Source of the DNA: an uncultured Planctomycetaceae bacterium
Lineage (GTDB): Bacteria > Planctomycetota > Planctomycetia > Pirellulales > Pirellulaceae
Reading direction: 5' to 3'
Assembly: GCA_937862885.1 (NCBI GenBank)
Contig: CALMEE010000042.1
Coordinates: 1-55,688, forward strand
DNA: 55,688 nt
Below, piece after piece: positions 35,067-44,052 of the stretch. Below the pieces are notes generated by a model. It had not been told where the DNA came from. It made no database searches and saw only the letters and a program-made list of their open reading frames with translations. The stretch's first letter is position 1. The number at the start of each line of letters is the position of its first letter. A program made the translations under genes and the position numbers.

Positions 35067-36293
35067 ATGAAATTGAAAAGAAATTGTCTGGTTCTCAACA
35101 TGTTTCTGGTCTGTGGCGCTTTGCCGCTCGCATTTCCATTACCTTCGACAGGTCAGGACGACCGGCCTTTGCATGAACGTAATACACACGATGATCTTGG
35201 CATATCGGCAATCCGTCCGCAAGAAGGTCATTTTGTTGAATTGCCCGATGGTCGATTCATGGTGCCGTACTCCGTGACCATTCCTGGTTCTGATGTCGTT
35301 TTTGAAATGGTGCCAATTCCGGGGGGGACTTTCAAGATCGGCAGTCCCTCAGACGAAGCAGAGCGCAACGATGACGAGGGACCGCAAGTCGAGATTGCAA
35401 TTGAACCTTTTTGGATGGGTAAACATGAAATTACTTGGGCCGAATACAAACTCTTTATGCGTCTGGACGAAGTATTTAAGGCGTTTAACACGGAAGGAAT
35501 TCGGCAAGTAAGCGAGGATCGAGAAATCGATGCGGTGACTGCCCCATCTGGATTGTACGACCCGAGTTTCACCTACTTTGCTGGCGACGACCCAGCCACC
35601 CCCGCCGCGACCATGTCCCAGTTCGCCGCAAAGCAATACACCAAATGGCTCAGCCTAACCGCTGGCGGATTCTATCGGCTGCCAAGCGAGGCCGAATGGG
35701 AATACGCGTGCCGGGCAGGTTCGACGACGGCCTATTATTTTGGCGACGACCCGGCTGAACTGGATGATTACGCTTGGTTCGCCGACAATTCGGATGAAGA
35801 ACGGCAGGAAGTCGGCGGTAAATTGCCCAACGCGTGGGGTTTATATGATATGCATGGAAACGTAGCAGAATGGGTTTTGGATCAATACGATGAAAGTGGC
35901 TACGAAAACCTTGCAAAGAACCTAGGCGAGCCGTTGGTCGTCAATTGGCCGACCAAAGCCAATCAGCGCGCGGCCCGCGGTGGCTCATTTGAAATGTCAG
36001 CCGCAGAATGTCGCTCGGCATCCCGACTTGGCTCGGAAGACGATGCTTGGCAGAGCGAGGACCCACATATCCCGGCAAGTCCTTGGTGGTTCACAACAGA
36101 ACCTGCGACCGGAGTAGGTTTTCGTATTTTGCGCCCGTTACGCGAACCTAGCGACCGCGCTGGAAAGGAAAAGTTCTGGGGCGCTGATCACCCGTCAATC
36201 CAACGGACATTGCGAATTCGCCTGGAAAACGGCAAGGGATCGCTGGGGATCGCTGATCCAGAATTACCTGAAGCTGCGGCAAAGAAAAATTAA
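35067..36293 (+). CDS. SUMF1/FGE-family (formylglycine-generating enzyme-like) exported protein
   Basis: The 408-residue product starts with a signal peptide (NCLVLNMFLVCGALPLAFPL), followed by the SUMF1 fold. Typical motifs are MVPIPGGTFKIGSP, PFWMGKHEITWAEYKLFM, RLPSEAEWEYACRAGSTT, WGLYDMHGNVAEWVLDQY and RAARGGSFEMSAAECRSASR, ending GVGFRILRPL. Formylglycine-generating enzymes convert a sulfatase active-site Cys to formylglycine, but many planctomycete members are thought to have other roles. No sulfatase gene is adjacent, and an insertion of about 80 residues precedes the RLPSE block. Enzymatic activity is therefore uncertain. The ATG at 35067 is used because the upstream TTG adds nothing useful. 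Confidence 0.88.
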   Translation: MKLKRNCLVLNMFLVCGALPLAFPLPSTGQDDRPLHERNTHDDLGISAIRPQEGHFVELPDGRFMVPYSVTIPGSDVVFEMVPIPGGTFKIGSPSDEAERNDDEGPQVEIAIEPFWMGKHEITWAEYKLFMRLDEVFKAFNTEGIRQVSEDREIDAVTAPSGLYDPSFTYFAGDDPATPAATMSQFAAKQYTKWLSLTAGGFYRLPSEAEWEYACRAGSTTAYYFGDDPAELDDYAWFADNSDEERQEVGGKLPNAWGLYDMHGNVAEWVLDQYDESGYENLAKNLGEPLVVNWPTKANQRAARGGSFEMSAAECRSASRLGSEDDAWQSEDPHIPASPWWFTTEPATGVGFRILRPLREPSDRAGKEKFWGADHPSIQRTLRIRLENGKGSLGIADPELPEAAAKKN

Positions 36294-36841
36294 TTCGGAT
36301 CCGATTTGTGCACGCACCTCGCGAATGCGTTTCTCAAGTCGCCATGTTTTCGAATTTGAAATAGCGAATACTCGGTCAACGTTCGGCTTTCCACAAGGAT
36401 GTGAAATGAAGATTGCGTCCAGTTGCGAGTTCATGAATGGCACACTTGGCATTCTGGTTGATTCTGCCAGAACAAAATCGGACACCACTTGTTGGGAAGG
36501 TCAAACCTTGCTCGGTTAGGTGCCAAGCGAGTGTTTCGTCCGGAGCGTTGGTACTCGCTTTGACTTGAATCGAATCCGAAAAAGGCTCTCAAGAAAAAGT
36601 GAAGGGTTCCCGCTCGCCGCAACAGGAACCCTTCTAGTTTTGGCTGTCCGATTTAATGGTTAGACCATCGCTCGGAGACCCACAGCCATAGTCACGTATC
36701 GGTTTTGCCACATTCAGTTCTTTAAGAATCGATAAATGGTTGAACAGCCGCAACAATCGTTACAGTTACCCAGCCCTAATTGGATGTTTCCGATGCCACA
36801 TCGAATCGGAGCGAATTTATCTTCTTTGGCGGCATGATTTG
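36294..36841. other. Gap upstream of carA with a possible structured RNA
   Basis: No protein gene is convincing here. Two hairpins occur in sequence: GCGAGT/ACTCGC (36527-36558) and a terminator-like stem (36601-36634). They are 300 bases past the SUMF1-type gene, so they do not look like its terminator. This suggests a small RNA or an extended 3' UTR. Confidence 0.35.
36601..36634 (+). terminator. Terminator-like hairpin
   Basis: A perfect 10-bp stem (GAAGGGTTCC with GGAACCCTTC) has a 14-base loop. It is preceded by AAGAAAAAG and followed by TAGTTTT. It could end a small RNA or the extended SUMF1-type transcript. Confidence 0.6.
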
Positions 36842-36870
36842 TTTACCTCGTGCGGAAACTTTAGTAAACT
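36842..36870 (+). promoter_or_regulatory. Sigma70-type promoter for carA
   Basis: TTTACC (36842-36847) and TAAACT (36865-36870) have 17-base spacing. The predicted leader to the carA ATG is about 77 bases. No PyrR-like or attenuator structure was recognised. Confidence 0.45.
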
Positions 36871-36953
36871 TTGATTACTTTAATTGAATTTGCGGACTGG
36901 TGGCGCTAACGGGCCCTGCGGCTCGCGACCTTTGGATAGGCTCATTTTTTGAA

Positions 36954-38117
36954 ATGAACGTAAAAACGAATAGAATTCGCCTCGCCTTGGAAGATGGTAC
37001 AATTTATACAGGTCGCAACTTTGGCGCTTCGGGCGAGATTGCCGGAGAGATTGTTTTCAACACATCGATGACCGGCTATCAGGAAATTTTGACGGATCCA
37101 AGCTATCGCGGCCAAATCGTGACGATGACGTATCCCCAAATCGGCAACTATGGCGTGAACATGGAGGATTTGGAGAGTGCCAAGCCGCAACTCGCCGGGT
37201 TCGTAGTTCGCGAAGTGAGCCGCATTCCGTCAAACTATCGTTCTACAGGCTCTTTACCAGAATTCTTGGAGAAACACGGGATCATCGGTTGCGCGGAAAT
37301 CGATACGAGGGCGTTGGTTCGCAAGATTCGAATCCAAGGAGCTATGAAAGCTATGCTCTCAACGTCCGATGAGTCTGATGCTTCTTTGGTCGAAAAAACT
37401 CGGAACAGCCAAGGACTCCTGGGACGTGATTTGGTGCGCGAAGTATTACCGGACCAACCTTTCGATTGGGCGGAGAGTCTGGGGAATTGGTGGAACTACA
37501 GCAACTTAGCTAAGCCGGAATCATTAGGCCAAACAAACCAGCATCGCGTGCAGTTGGTTGCGTTGGACTTCGGAATGAAACGCAACATCGCCCGCCATCT
37601 GTTTCAACAAGGTTTTCGTGTCACGATTCTGCCGGGCACCAGTAGCGTTCAAGAAATATTGGCACTGCAACCAGATGGCGTGTTTTTATCGAATGGCCCC
37701 GGCGATCCAGAGCCATTGGAGTATGCAATTGCGACGATTCGTGAGTTGCTCGGCAAAGTCCCGATTTTCGGTATTTGTTTGGGACATCAGTTGCTGGCGT
37801 TAGCATGTGGGGCCAAGACTTACAAACTTAAGTTTGGCCATCGAGGTGCCAACCAGCCAGTGCTCGACTTGCAGACAGGGCGTGTGGAAATCACATCGCA
37901 AAATCATGGATTCAGTGTTGATGAGGCGACGCTACCACCAGACCTGGAGATCACGCATCGCAATTTGAACGACAACACCATCGCCGGATTGCGCCACCGA
38001 CGGTTCCCAGCTTTTAGTGTACAGTATCATCCTGAAGCATCCGCTGGCCCGCATGACAGTCACTATTTGTTTGGTTTATTTAAAGAGATGATTTCTCGCG
38101 AATCATGCACGGCGTAA
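36954..38117 (+). CDS. carA: Carbamoyl-phosphate synthase small (glutaminase) subunit
   Basis: The 387-residue subunit hydrolyses glutamine and passes ammonia to CarB for carbamoyl phosphate, the precursor of pyrimidines and arginine. The N-terminal part has RLALEDGTIYTGRNFGASGE, FNTSMTGYQEILTDPSY and GAIATRA-like EIDTRALVRKIR. The class I glutaminase has SNGPGDPEPL, C275 in FGICLGHQ, the SQNHGFSVD loop, and H359 and E361 in YHPEAS. All triad residues are present and the length is normal. The ATG at 36954 gives the standard N terminus; an upstream GTG frame adds 18 atypical residues. No carB follows: a tRNA gene comes next. Confidence 0.96.
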   Translation: MNVKTNRIRLALEDGTIYTGRNFGASGEIAGEIVFNTSMTGYQEILTDPSYRGQIVTMTYPQIGNYGVNMEDLESAKPQLAGFVVREVSRIPSNYRSTGSLPEFLEKHGIIGCAEIDTRALVRKIRIQGAMKAMLSTSDESDASLVEKTRNSQGLLGRDLVREVLPDQPFDWAESLGNWWNYSNLAKPESLGQTNQHRVQLVALDFGMKRNIARHLFQQGFRVTILPGTSSVQEILALQPDGVFLSNGPGDPEPLEYAIATIRELLGKVPIFGICLGHQLLALACGAKTYKLKFGHRGANQPVLDLQTGRVEITSQNHGFSVDEATLPPDLEITHRNLNDNTIAGLRHRRFPAFSVQYHPEASAGPHDSHYLFGLFKEMISRESCTA

Positions 38118-38302
38118 GCTAGGCATTTACGGCGGATTGAAATTCGACCGACTGTTGCAGTTTCTTTAGCAATTCCGCTGAACGAATTGAAAAATGTTGC
38201 TGTCGGGACTTTGGGCTTTTTCAAAACGACCGATGTCAATATTTTAGGCTTTCATCCGCGACGTCAAACGCACGGCGTGCTAGGCGAGAATATGATCCCA
38301 TT

Positions 38303-38330
38303 TTGTTGGAACACTTTGGCGGAATAGAAT
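38303..38330 (+). promoter_or_regulatory. Promoter for tRNA-Arg
   Basis: TTGTTG (38303-38308) and TAGAAT (38325-38330) have a 16-base spacing. The predicted start lies about 10 bases before the mature tRNA 5' end. Confidence 0.4.
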
Positions 38331-38346
38331 GAAACGCTTGATATTT

Positions 38347-38419
38347 GCCCTCGTAGCTCAGTGGATAGAGCACTGCTTTCCTAAAGCAGGTGTCGCAGGT
38401 TCGATTCCTGCCGGGGGTA
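38347..38419 (+). tRNA. tRNA-Arg (anticodon CCU)
   Basis: The 73-base cloverleaf is complete: an acceptor stem GCCCTCG/CGGGGGT with G-U closing pairs, a D arm GCTC/GAGC, an anticodon stem CTGCT/AGCAG with loop TTCCTAA (anticodon CCT, reading AGG), and a T arm GCAGG-TTCGATT-CCTGC. The discriminator base is A and CCA is not encoded. The gene stands alone between carA and the phosphatase-decarboxylase gene. Confidence 0.97.
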
Positions 38420-38619
38420 CTTGCGACCTCGCTTATCATCCAACCCTACATGGACAAGTGGCTACGCGGTTTGAAGGGAATTCGTATATTTCTTCCAGCC
38501 CCCGCGTCGCCGCATCCTGACAATTCGCCAGGGTTCGTATCCAAGGTTTGCATTCGGGGATTTACGCGCGGCAAGTTACAACTGGCTCATTTTCGAGAAA
38601 GACAATAGCAGAGAAGTTT

Positions 38620-40839
38620 GTGGGCAGAACAATTGCGATTGGAGACATTCATGGTTGCGCGGATGCACTTGAGGCATTGCTGAATGTCATTGACTTGAGT
38701 TCGGACGATACAATTGTGACCCTCGGCGACTATATTGATCGAGGGCCAGCCAGCCGAGATGTTCTCGAAATTCTGCTCGAATTGATGTCTGATTGCCGAT
38801 TGATTCCGCTTTTGGGAAATCATGAGCTGATGTTGGCAAAAGCGTTCACATCGCGAACGGAATACGAGCATTGGTGCCAATTCGGTGGCATTGCGACCCT
38901 ACGCAGCTATGGAAACGACATACGGAATATTCCGGCACACCACCTCACCTTCATCAACCACTGTCAACGCTATTTCGCTACGGATACACATTTCTTTGTA
39001 CACGCGTCCTACGATCCCTTTGTTGACCTACCCAAGCAACCGGATGAAATCTTGTTCTGGCAACATGTCGAGGACCGCGTGCCCCAACCCCATATCAGCG
39101 GTCGCATCGCAATTCTTGGCCACACTCCGCAAGAGTCTGGAGAGATTAGAGATTTGGGGCATATCAAGATCATCGACACCTTCTGTTACGGTGACCGTTG
39201 GCTGACAGCGTACGATGTTCATACCGGTGAACAATGGCAGGCCCGCATGGACGGTTTAATCCGAGGACAATCACGCACGGGAACGACTTCGGTTCCAGGT
39301 GCTGATATTGATGGAGATCGAGACAATGGTCACGATGACACAGACGAACGCGTGGACGATTCGCGGCCGACCAACAAATCAGAAGTCAGCAATCTAGACA
39401 ATCTACCCATTGAATTGAATGGCCGTCAATTCAAGCAACTTGCCAGCGCCGTTGTCGATCGCTTGGCCCAATTCCTCGATGAACTTGGCGAAGCCCAAGT
39501 TTGGCCAGGCCCTTTTGATCCAGAGACACATCAATTGGAACCCCCAACGTTCCCGGAAACGGCGACGCATCCAAGTCAACTGCTCGACCGAGTTTTTGAC
39601 GAGTTCGTACCACCCAGCTTCAATACAACCAGCCCCGGCTATTTGGCCTATATTCCGGGGGGTGGCTTGCCAGATGCAGCATTAGCCGATCTCATTGCGT
39701 CAATTACCAATCGCTATGTCACGGTCTGGAACGCCGCGCCTCATTTCGCTCACATCGAACGTACGGTTATCGGCTGGTTTTGTGATATGGTCGACTACCC
39801 CAAATCGTCGGGAGGTTTCCTGTCCAGTGGCGGGTCAATCGCTAATCAAACGGCCATCGTAACAGCGCGGGCGATCAAGCTGCAGGACGATTTCAGTTCA
39901 GCCGTAGTTTATGCGTCGAATCAGAGTCATCATTGTCTCGCGAAAAGTGCGTTCTTGGCGGGCATTCCACGCAAGAACTTTCGTGTCATCGATTGCGACG
40001 AGCACTTTAGAATCGACCTAGCGCGTCTAAAACAGCAAATTGAAAAAGATATCGTTGGGGGATTTACCCCGTTCTTGCTGATCGGTAATGCCGGAACAAC
40101 CAATACCGGAGCCATCGATGACTTGACGCAGCTAAGAAAACTTGCTGACGAATTTCGTATGTGGTTTCACGTCGATGCCGCATACGGAGGCTTCTTCTGT
40201 TTAACTGTGCGGGGGAAAGCGTTATTAAGAGGTATTGAAACCGCCGACTCTATCGTCCTTGATCCGCACAAAGGTTTGTTCCTGTCGTACGGAACGGGTT
40301 GCCTTCTAGTGAAGAATGCCAATCACCTATGGGAAACACATTCCTTCACTTCGGATTACATGCCCAGCATGGTCAAAGACAATGAACGTGTTGACTTTTG
40401 TGAAATCTCGCCTGAATTGTCACGCCCAAACCGCAGCTTGCGCTTATGGTGGCCCATTAATCGCTTGGGAATTGGGGTTTTCCGCGACTTGCTCAACCAA
40501 AAACTTGACTTGACTCAATTTGCCTTGCAACGGTTCCGTCAGCTTCAAGAGTCGTGGGGCGGAAAGCTGTTGATCGTTAGCGAACCAGAACTTTCGATAA
40601 TCGTTCTGCGTTTGCACAACGGCAAGTTTTCGCAAGCCTCGAACGATGCGATGAACCAGAGATGGATCGAAGAAATCAATCGGTCTGGACGTGTGATGGT
40701 TTCTGGCTCGCGCGTCAATGGCCATTTTGTTGTCAGAGTTTGCATCTTGAGCTTTCGAACCCACATCGATCGTATGGAAGAGTGCTTAGAAATCATGGAG
40801 ACAACCGGAGAACACGTGCTTCGCTCCCAAGTCAGCTGA
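38620..40839 (+). CDS. Fusion: metallophosphatase + PLP-dependent group II decarboxylase
   Basis: The 739-residue protein joins two enzymes in one uninterrupted frame. Residues 1-210 are a PPP-type Ser/Thr phosphatase or Ap4A-hydrolase-like domain with all metal motifs: GDIHG (8-12), GDYIDRG (36-42), GNHE (66-69), VHASYD and LGHTPQ. A polar, Asp-rich linker (about 215-260) follows. Residues about 260-739 are an aromatic-amino-acid/glutamate-type decarboxylase with GYLAYIPGGG, SSGGSIANQTAI, HVDAAYGG (D519 binds the cofactor nitrogen) and DPHKG (K551 forms the Schiff base). The start is GTG at 38620, giving the family-like GRTIAIGDIHG N terminus; a TTG at 38548 is the alternative. I know no standard enzyme with this pairing. 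The substrates are not evident, and neither domain looks degenerate. Confidence 0.85.
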   Translation: MGRTIAIGDIHGCADALEALLNVIDLSSDDTIVTLGDYIDRGPASRDVLEILLELMSDCRLIPLLGNHELMLAKAFTSRTEYEHWCQFGGIATLRSYGNDIRNIPAHHLTFINHCQRYFATDTHFFVHASYDPFVDLPKQPDEILFWQHVEDRVPQPHISGRIAILGHTPQESGEIRDLGHIKIIDTFCYGDRWLTAYDVHTGEQWQARMDGLIRGQSRTGTTSVPGADIDGDRDNGHDDTDERVDDSRPTNKSEVSNLDNLPIELNGRQFKQLASAVVDRLAQFLDELGEAQVWPGPFDPETHQLEPPTFPETATHPSQLLDRVFDEFVPPSFNTTSPGYLAYIPGGGLPDAALADLIASITNRYVTVWNAAPHFAHIERTVIGWFCDMVDYPKSSGGFLSSGGSIANQTAIVTARAIKLQDDFSSAVVYASNQSHHCLAKSAFLAGIPRKNFRVIDCDEHFRIDLARLKQQIEKDIVGGFTPFLLIGNAGTTNTGAIDDLTQLRKLADEFRMWFHVDAAYGGFFCLTVRGKALLRGIETADSIVLDPHKGLFLSYGTGCLLVKNANHLWETHSFTSDYMPSMVKDNERVDFCEISPELSRPNRSLRLWWPINRLGIGVFRDLLNQKLDLTQFALQRFRQLQESWGGKLLIVSEPELSIIVLRLHNGKFSQASNDAMNQRWIEEINRSGRVMVSGSRVNGHFVVRVCILSFRTHIDRMEECLEIMETTGEHVLRSQVS

Positions 40840-41024
40840 CGCCCTGCGGCAACTCAACTAGGCAACCCCATGCTGACCGCGGGCGATCCGCTCGTAATGG
40901 TCGGTCAATCAACTCGGAGGGAAGATTATGAACGAACACAGACGCAATCTGTTCGCGGCTATGTTTTCAGTATGCCCGACAAGCTCTCTCGAATTAACTT
41001 ACTCGCAAAATTTTGCAAGAGCTC

Positions 41025-42059
41025 TCATTTCGACTGGTGAAAATCTGAACTGAACGAGTTGATCTCATCCACTTCCAGTGCACCAACCGAAATTAGCACT
41101 CGGTATTGCAACTCCAACGACTCAGAGGAACCCGAGGATCCAGAAGAACGAAGCGTAACCGATCCGGCACCTTTGGGCTGTTTCTGGAATTCATGCAAAC
41201 CGAACGGATTCGCGGCGATCAACCCGTAGTCTCGCGCATGCCACGTGGTTGGATGCCGCAAATTGTTGCAATGATCGATGACTGTAATTCCATATTGTTG
41301 GGCTCCAACCGTCCCCATGTAATGAACCCACGTAGCCATTTTTCCCCAAATCTCACGATCGGTCTCGGAATTACTATTGATAGCGCGCCCTTTCGAAACC
41401 GATTCCGCCGATTCTGATGAGCGATGGTGAAAACAAAATTCATCGCGGGCCCGCAGCGCGAAAAAACCCTCTTTAGTATCGCCGAAAGTCACTTCCGGTA
41501 TGTTCTCGCCCGGATACAGGGAAATATGGACGTCGATTAGCCGAACCGCTCCTCGTTGTGAAAATCGAAAACGCGTACGTTCGATGACTAGTGGCGTATC
41601 GTCAACTATCCAGTGATTGACGATCGACAATTCCGCGCCATCAACGGCAACAGACTTGCAGACAATTTGCTCCTTATCCGCCCAAAAGTCTTTGCCGTTC
41701 ACATCACCATGACCGACCCAGACCGACTTGTGATGCGGATGGTCGATTGCTTCACCAGGAATATCCTTTTTCATCGGATAGTTTCTAGTTATCTGTGTGC
41801 CGTCGGCAGCCAACAGCGGGTAGATAATCGGCTTGCCATATTCAATTTGATAAAATTCGGCGAACAGCTCATCGCCGTTTTTGATCTGAAACGTTCCATC
41901 AGCGATCTGCTCTATGGCGATTTGCTTGGATCGGTCAGTATCCTGATCCTGACCCGAGCGAGTTTGGCAAATACCAAAAGGCACCAACCATGCGCCCCAA
42001 TAGACGGCCAACACCAGAGCGATTACGCAATGAAGATTTCGGATGGATCGGGAAGTCAT
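41025..42059 (-). CDS. Exported PmoA-type (DUF6807) family protein
   Basis: The 344-residue product has a signal peptide (CVIALVLAVYWGAWLVPFG), then the PmoA-like domain. Its diagnostic stretch is the DHPHHKSVWVGHGDVNGKDFWAD segment near residue 120, along with YGKPIIYPLLAADGTQITRNYP and GVTVIDHCNNLRHPTTWHARDYG-like motifs. Despite the family name, these proteins are not shown to oxidise methane; they are abundant in planctomycetes and may act on sugars. The ATG at 42059 is 13 bases downstream of tRNA-Leu; a longer frame exists only because it runs through that tRNA. Cotranscription with the tRNA is possible. It is convergent with the phosphatase-decarboxylase gene. Confidence 0.88.
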   Translation of the reverse strand: MTSRSIRNLHCVIALVLAVYWGAWLVPFGICQTRSGQDQDTDRSKQIAIEQIADGTFQIKNGDELFAEFYQIEYGKPIIYPLLAADGTQITRNYPMKKDIPGEAIDHPHHKSVWVGHGDVNGKDFWADKEQIVCKSVAVDGAELSIVNHWIVDDTPLVIERTRFRFSQRGAVRLIDVHISLYPGENIPEVTFGDTKEGFFALRARDEFCFHHRSSESAESVSKGRAINSNSETDREIWGKMATWVHYMGTVGAQQYGITVIDHCNNLRHPTTWHARDYGLIAANPFGLHEFQKQPKGAGSVTLRSSGSSGSSESLELQYRVLISVGALEVDEINSFSSDFHQSK

Positions 42060-42072
42060 CAGTTTTCCCCAG

Positions 42073-42156
42073 TGCGGGCGAGAGGATTTGAACCTCCACT
42101 CCTTTACAGGAACATGGCCCTCAACCATGCGCGTCTGCCAATTCCGCCACGCCCGC
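42073..42156 (-). tRNA. tRNA-Leu (anticodon GAG)
   Basis: The 84-base minus-strand cloverleaf has an acceptor stem GCGGGCG/CGCCCGC, a class II variable arm (TCCT-GTAA-AGGA), an anticodon stem CATGG/CCATG with loop TTGAGGG (anticodon GAG, reading CUC/CUU), and a T arm with TTCAAAT. The discriminator is A and CCA is not encoded. Confidence 0.97.
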
Positions 42157-42382
42157 AATTCAATGTTCAGTCTTACCTATGAAACGCATCCAACGAAAGT
42201 CAGTGAGCTTTTCCACAACGCCCGTGCCGATATGCTGAAAAACGCACCTCTTTGAGTGCAGCAACAACGTGTTCGGCAATTCACAAAATTCCGTCAGCGC
42301 CTTGAACCACAGTCTACGCGTTTACGCGAATTCGTCAAGCCGCATCGCTCGAAACTCACACGACCGCGTACGTGCCCACTCT

Positions 42383-43729
42383 CTACCACTTTTTCCTGCG
42401 AATAATTAGCGGACACGGAAAACTCGATTTCGGTTCGATTTGGCGAACGTGCCCATTGCAATGTGTCCTCGACATCAGCCTCGCAAACGCGTCGAAAAAC
42501 TCGCCCATGTTCATTTGCTCAATGTGTGACAATGTCCTTGTCTGAAACACATCGTACCAATCGAATTCGCCTTGAAGTGAACGCACCAGAACTACGGATT
42601 GTCCGAAACCGACCCAAAGCCGTTGGCTGCTTGCCCCCCCTTCATCACCAAGTGAATTGCCAGTCGCAAAAGCCCTCGCTCCTTCCATTACATAATGATT
42701 CACAAATTTGCATTCCGCTTCATGACGCGCTGTCGCAATATCGCCATCACATCGGCCCGACCTTGGAGGGTAGATGATCCTCCCCAAACATTCGTCGGCG
42801 ATGACGACACGATGAGATTGGCTGCCGCAGACCTCAACTTCAAATTCTCGATCGCGAATGGCCACAACGGAAAGCTGTGTGATCACGTCAACACAATCTA
42901 ATCGATCCATCAAAGCTACTACTTGCCTGTAGATGGTTTGCACAGAATCCTCAGAATTCGCCAAACACAAAAACGCCGTTTCCAGTCGCGCAGCGGCTAC
43001 TAGCAACCCCGTCTTGTCACCAACTGTTGAACTTGCTGCTGTCCCGTTTAAATTCGCTGACAACCCAAACGTTATGCCTTTGCGATTCGTATGAAAGGCG
43101 ACGACGGAAGCGTGTGTGAGCGAGCAACTTGCACCAATTTCAAAATTTACCAAGGAGGGCAACGCAGGCGTTTTTGTTGCGAAATCAGCAGAAGCGGAAC
43201 CATCGACGACATCAGTCATGTGGCGGTTAGATCTGCCAACCAAATGGTCACCGCGTCGCGAGGTACTGGGGAGCGTCTCGTGTTGACTCGCGACTCGCCC
43301 AGCAAATAGGTCCCGCTCAGAGTTCGAAGCGCCGCCGCGCGAGGACATCCGCCGAGTCTTGAAGCAACCAATGTCGGCTGATGCAACTGATCCAGCTCTC
43401 TTTTGCTCCCGCAACAATGCGTTTACCGCCTCAATCAATCTTTCGGCGTAGCGCCGCCCAACCAACGCTTTGCCAAATGTCAAATCAGATAAATCGTCAA
43501 CGCGAACGCGAATCGATTCTTCCAACAAACTCTTGCCATGTACCTTGGCTGAGTCACCGGCTCGTTGTGGCTTGGTCGGTTCTATTCTCAGTGTCCAACC
43601 GGTCGCTAATTCGAAGGCCTTAGCGAACGTCCGATACGATGAGGCAGTTAGAGAGTTAAGCGGAGCCGTTGTTGTACCGCTTCCTGGAACCAACCGCAAA
43701 TAGGGCGGGCTTGGCGAAGTAGCTGCCAT
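42383..43729 (-). CDS. Protein of unknown function, possibly phosphatase-related
   Basis: The 448-residue cytoplasmic protein starts SPSPPYLRLVPG, then SSYRTFAKAFELATGWTLRIEPT. That start recalls the N-terminal region of planctomycete SpoIIE/RsbU-type phosphatases. The catalytic part of such an enzyme is not recognisable, so the resemblance is weak. A Ser/Arg-rich middle (residues 110-190) and a GLLVAAARLETAFLCL helix follow, and the C terminus ends in RRKKW. AAAGGA lies 7 bases before the ATG. It is transcribed alone. It may be a degenerate or regulatory relative of that family; I would not assign a function. Confidence 0.55.
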   Translation of the reverse strand: MAATSPSPPYLRLVPGSGTTTAPLNSLTASSYRTFAKAFELATGWTLRIEPTKPQRAGDSAKVHGKSLLEESIRVRVDDLSDLTFGKALVGRRYAERLIEAVNALLREQKRAGSVASADIGCFKTRRMSSRGGASNSERDLFAGRVASQHETLPSTSRRGDHLVGRSNRHMTDVVDGSASADFATKTPALPSLVNFEIGASCSLTHASVVAFHTNRKGITFGLSANLNGTAASSTVGDKTGLLVAAARLETAFLCLANSEDSVQTIYRQVVALMDRLDCVDVITQLSVVAIRDREFEVEVCGSQSHRVVIADECLGRIIYPPRSGRCDGDIATARHEAECKFVNHYVMEGARAFATGNSLGDEGGASSQRLWVGFGQSVVLVRSLQGEFDWYDVFQTRTLSHIEQMNMGEFFDAFARLMSRTHCNGHVRQIEPKSSFPCPLIIRRKKW

Positions 43730-44052
43730 GAAAATTCCTTTACGACCGAAGGAGGGGAGTTCGGGTAATCGGTTAGGATAATCGTCGATTCAGGTCTGAA
43801 TAGTTTAGCCAGTCGTCAGCACCCGAGGAAATCGTCACGATCCAACAAATCGAACGCGATTGTCTACTTCGTATAAGTCGCACAACACGTCAAACGCAAC
43901 CATGGTCTCGACCAAGGATCATCCCAAATCTCTGCAGGTTATTAAAATTGCAATCGGAAGGAATTAACCGGCTATCTTAGAAAAATGCATGAGATCCTGT
44001 TCGCTAAATTGACGTCATCAATGCGATAACGCCTTAATCAAGCCACAAAATT
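43730..44052. other. Intergenic gap
   Basis: This 320-base gap lies between two minus-strand genes. It holds the promoter of the unknown-protein gene at its left end and the end of the oxidoreductase gene at its right end. No hairpin or repeat was recognised. Confidence 0.4.

Noticed and set aside
38236..38439. Minus-strand frame with PGRNRTCDTCF
   Set aside because: It is the antisense shadow of tRNA-Arg, a well-known false gene.
40981..41024. GCAAAATTTTGC palindrome between convergent genes
   Set aside because: A 12-base palindrome cannot form a stable hairpin without giving up its centre, and no T-run follows; a terminator is not supported.
42060..42158. N-terminal extension of the PmoA-type gene (WRNWQTRMVEG)
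   Set aside because: These residues are the translation of tRNA-Leu; the gene starts at 42059.
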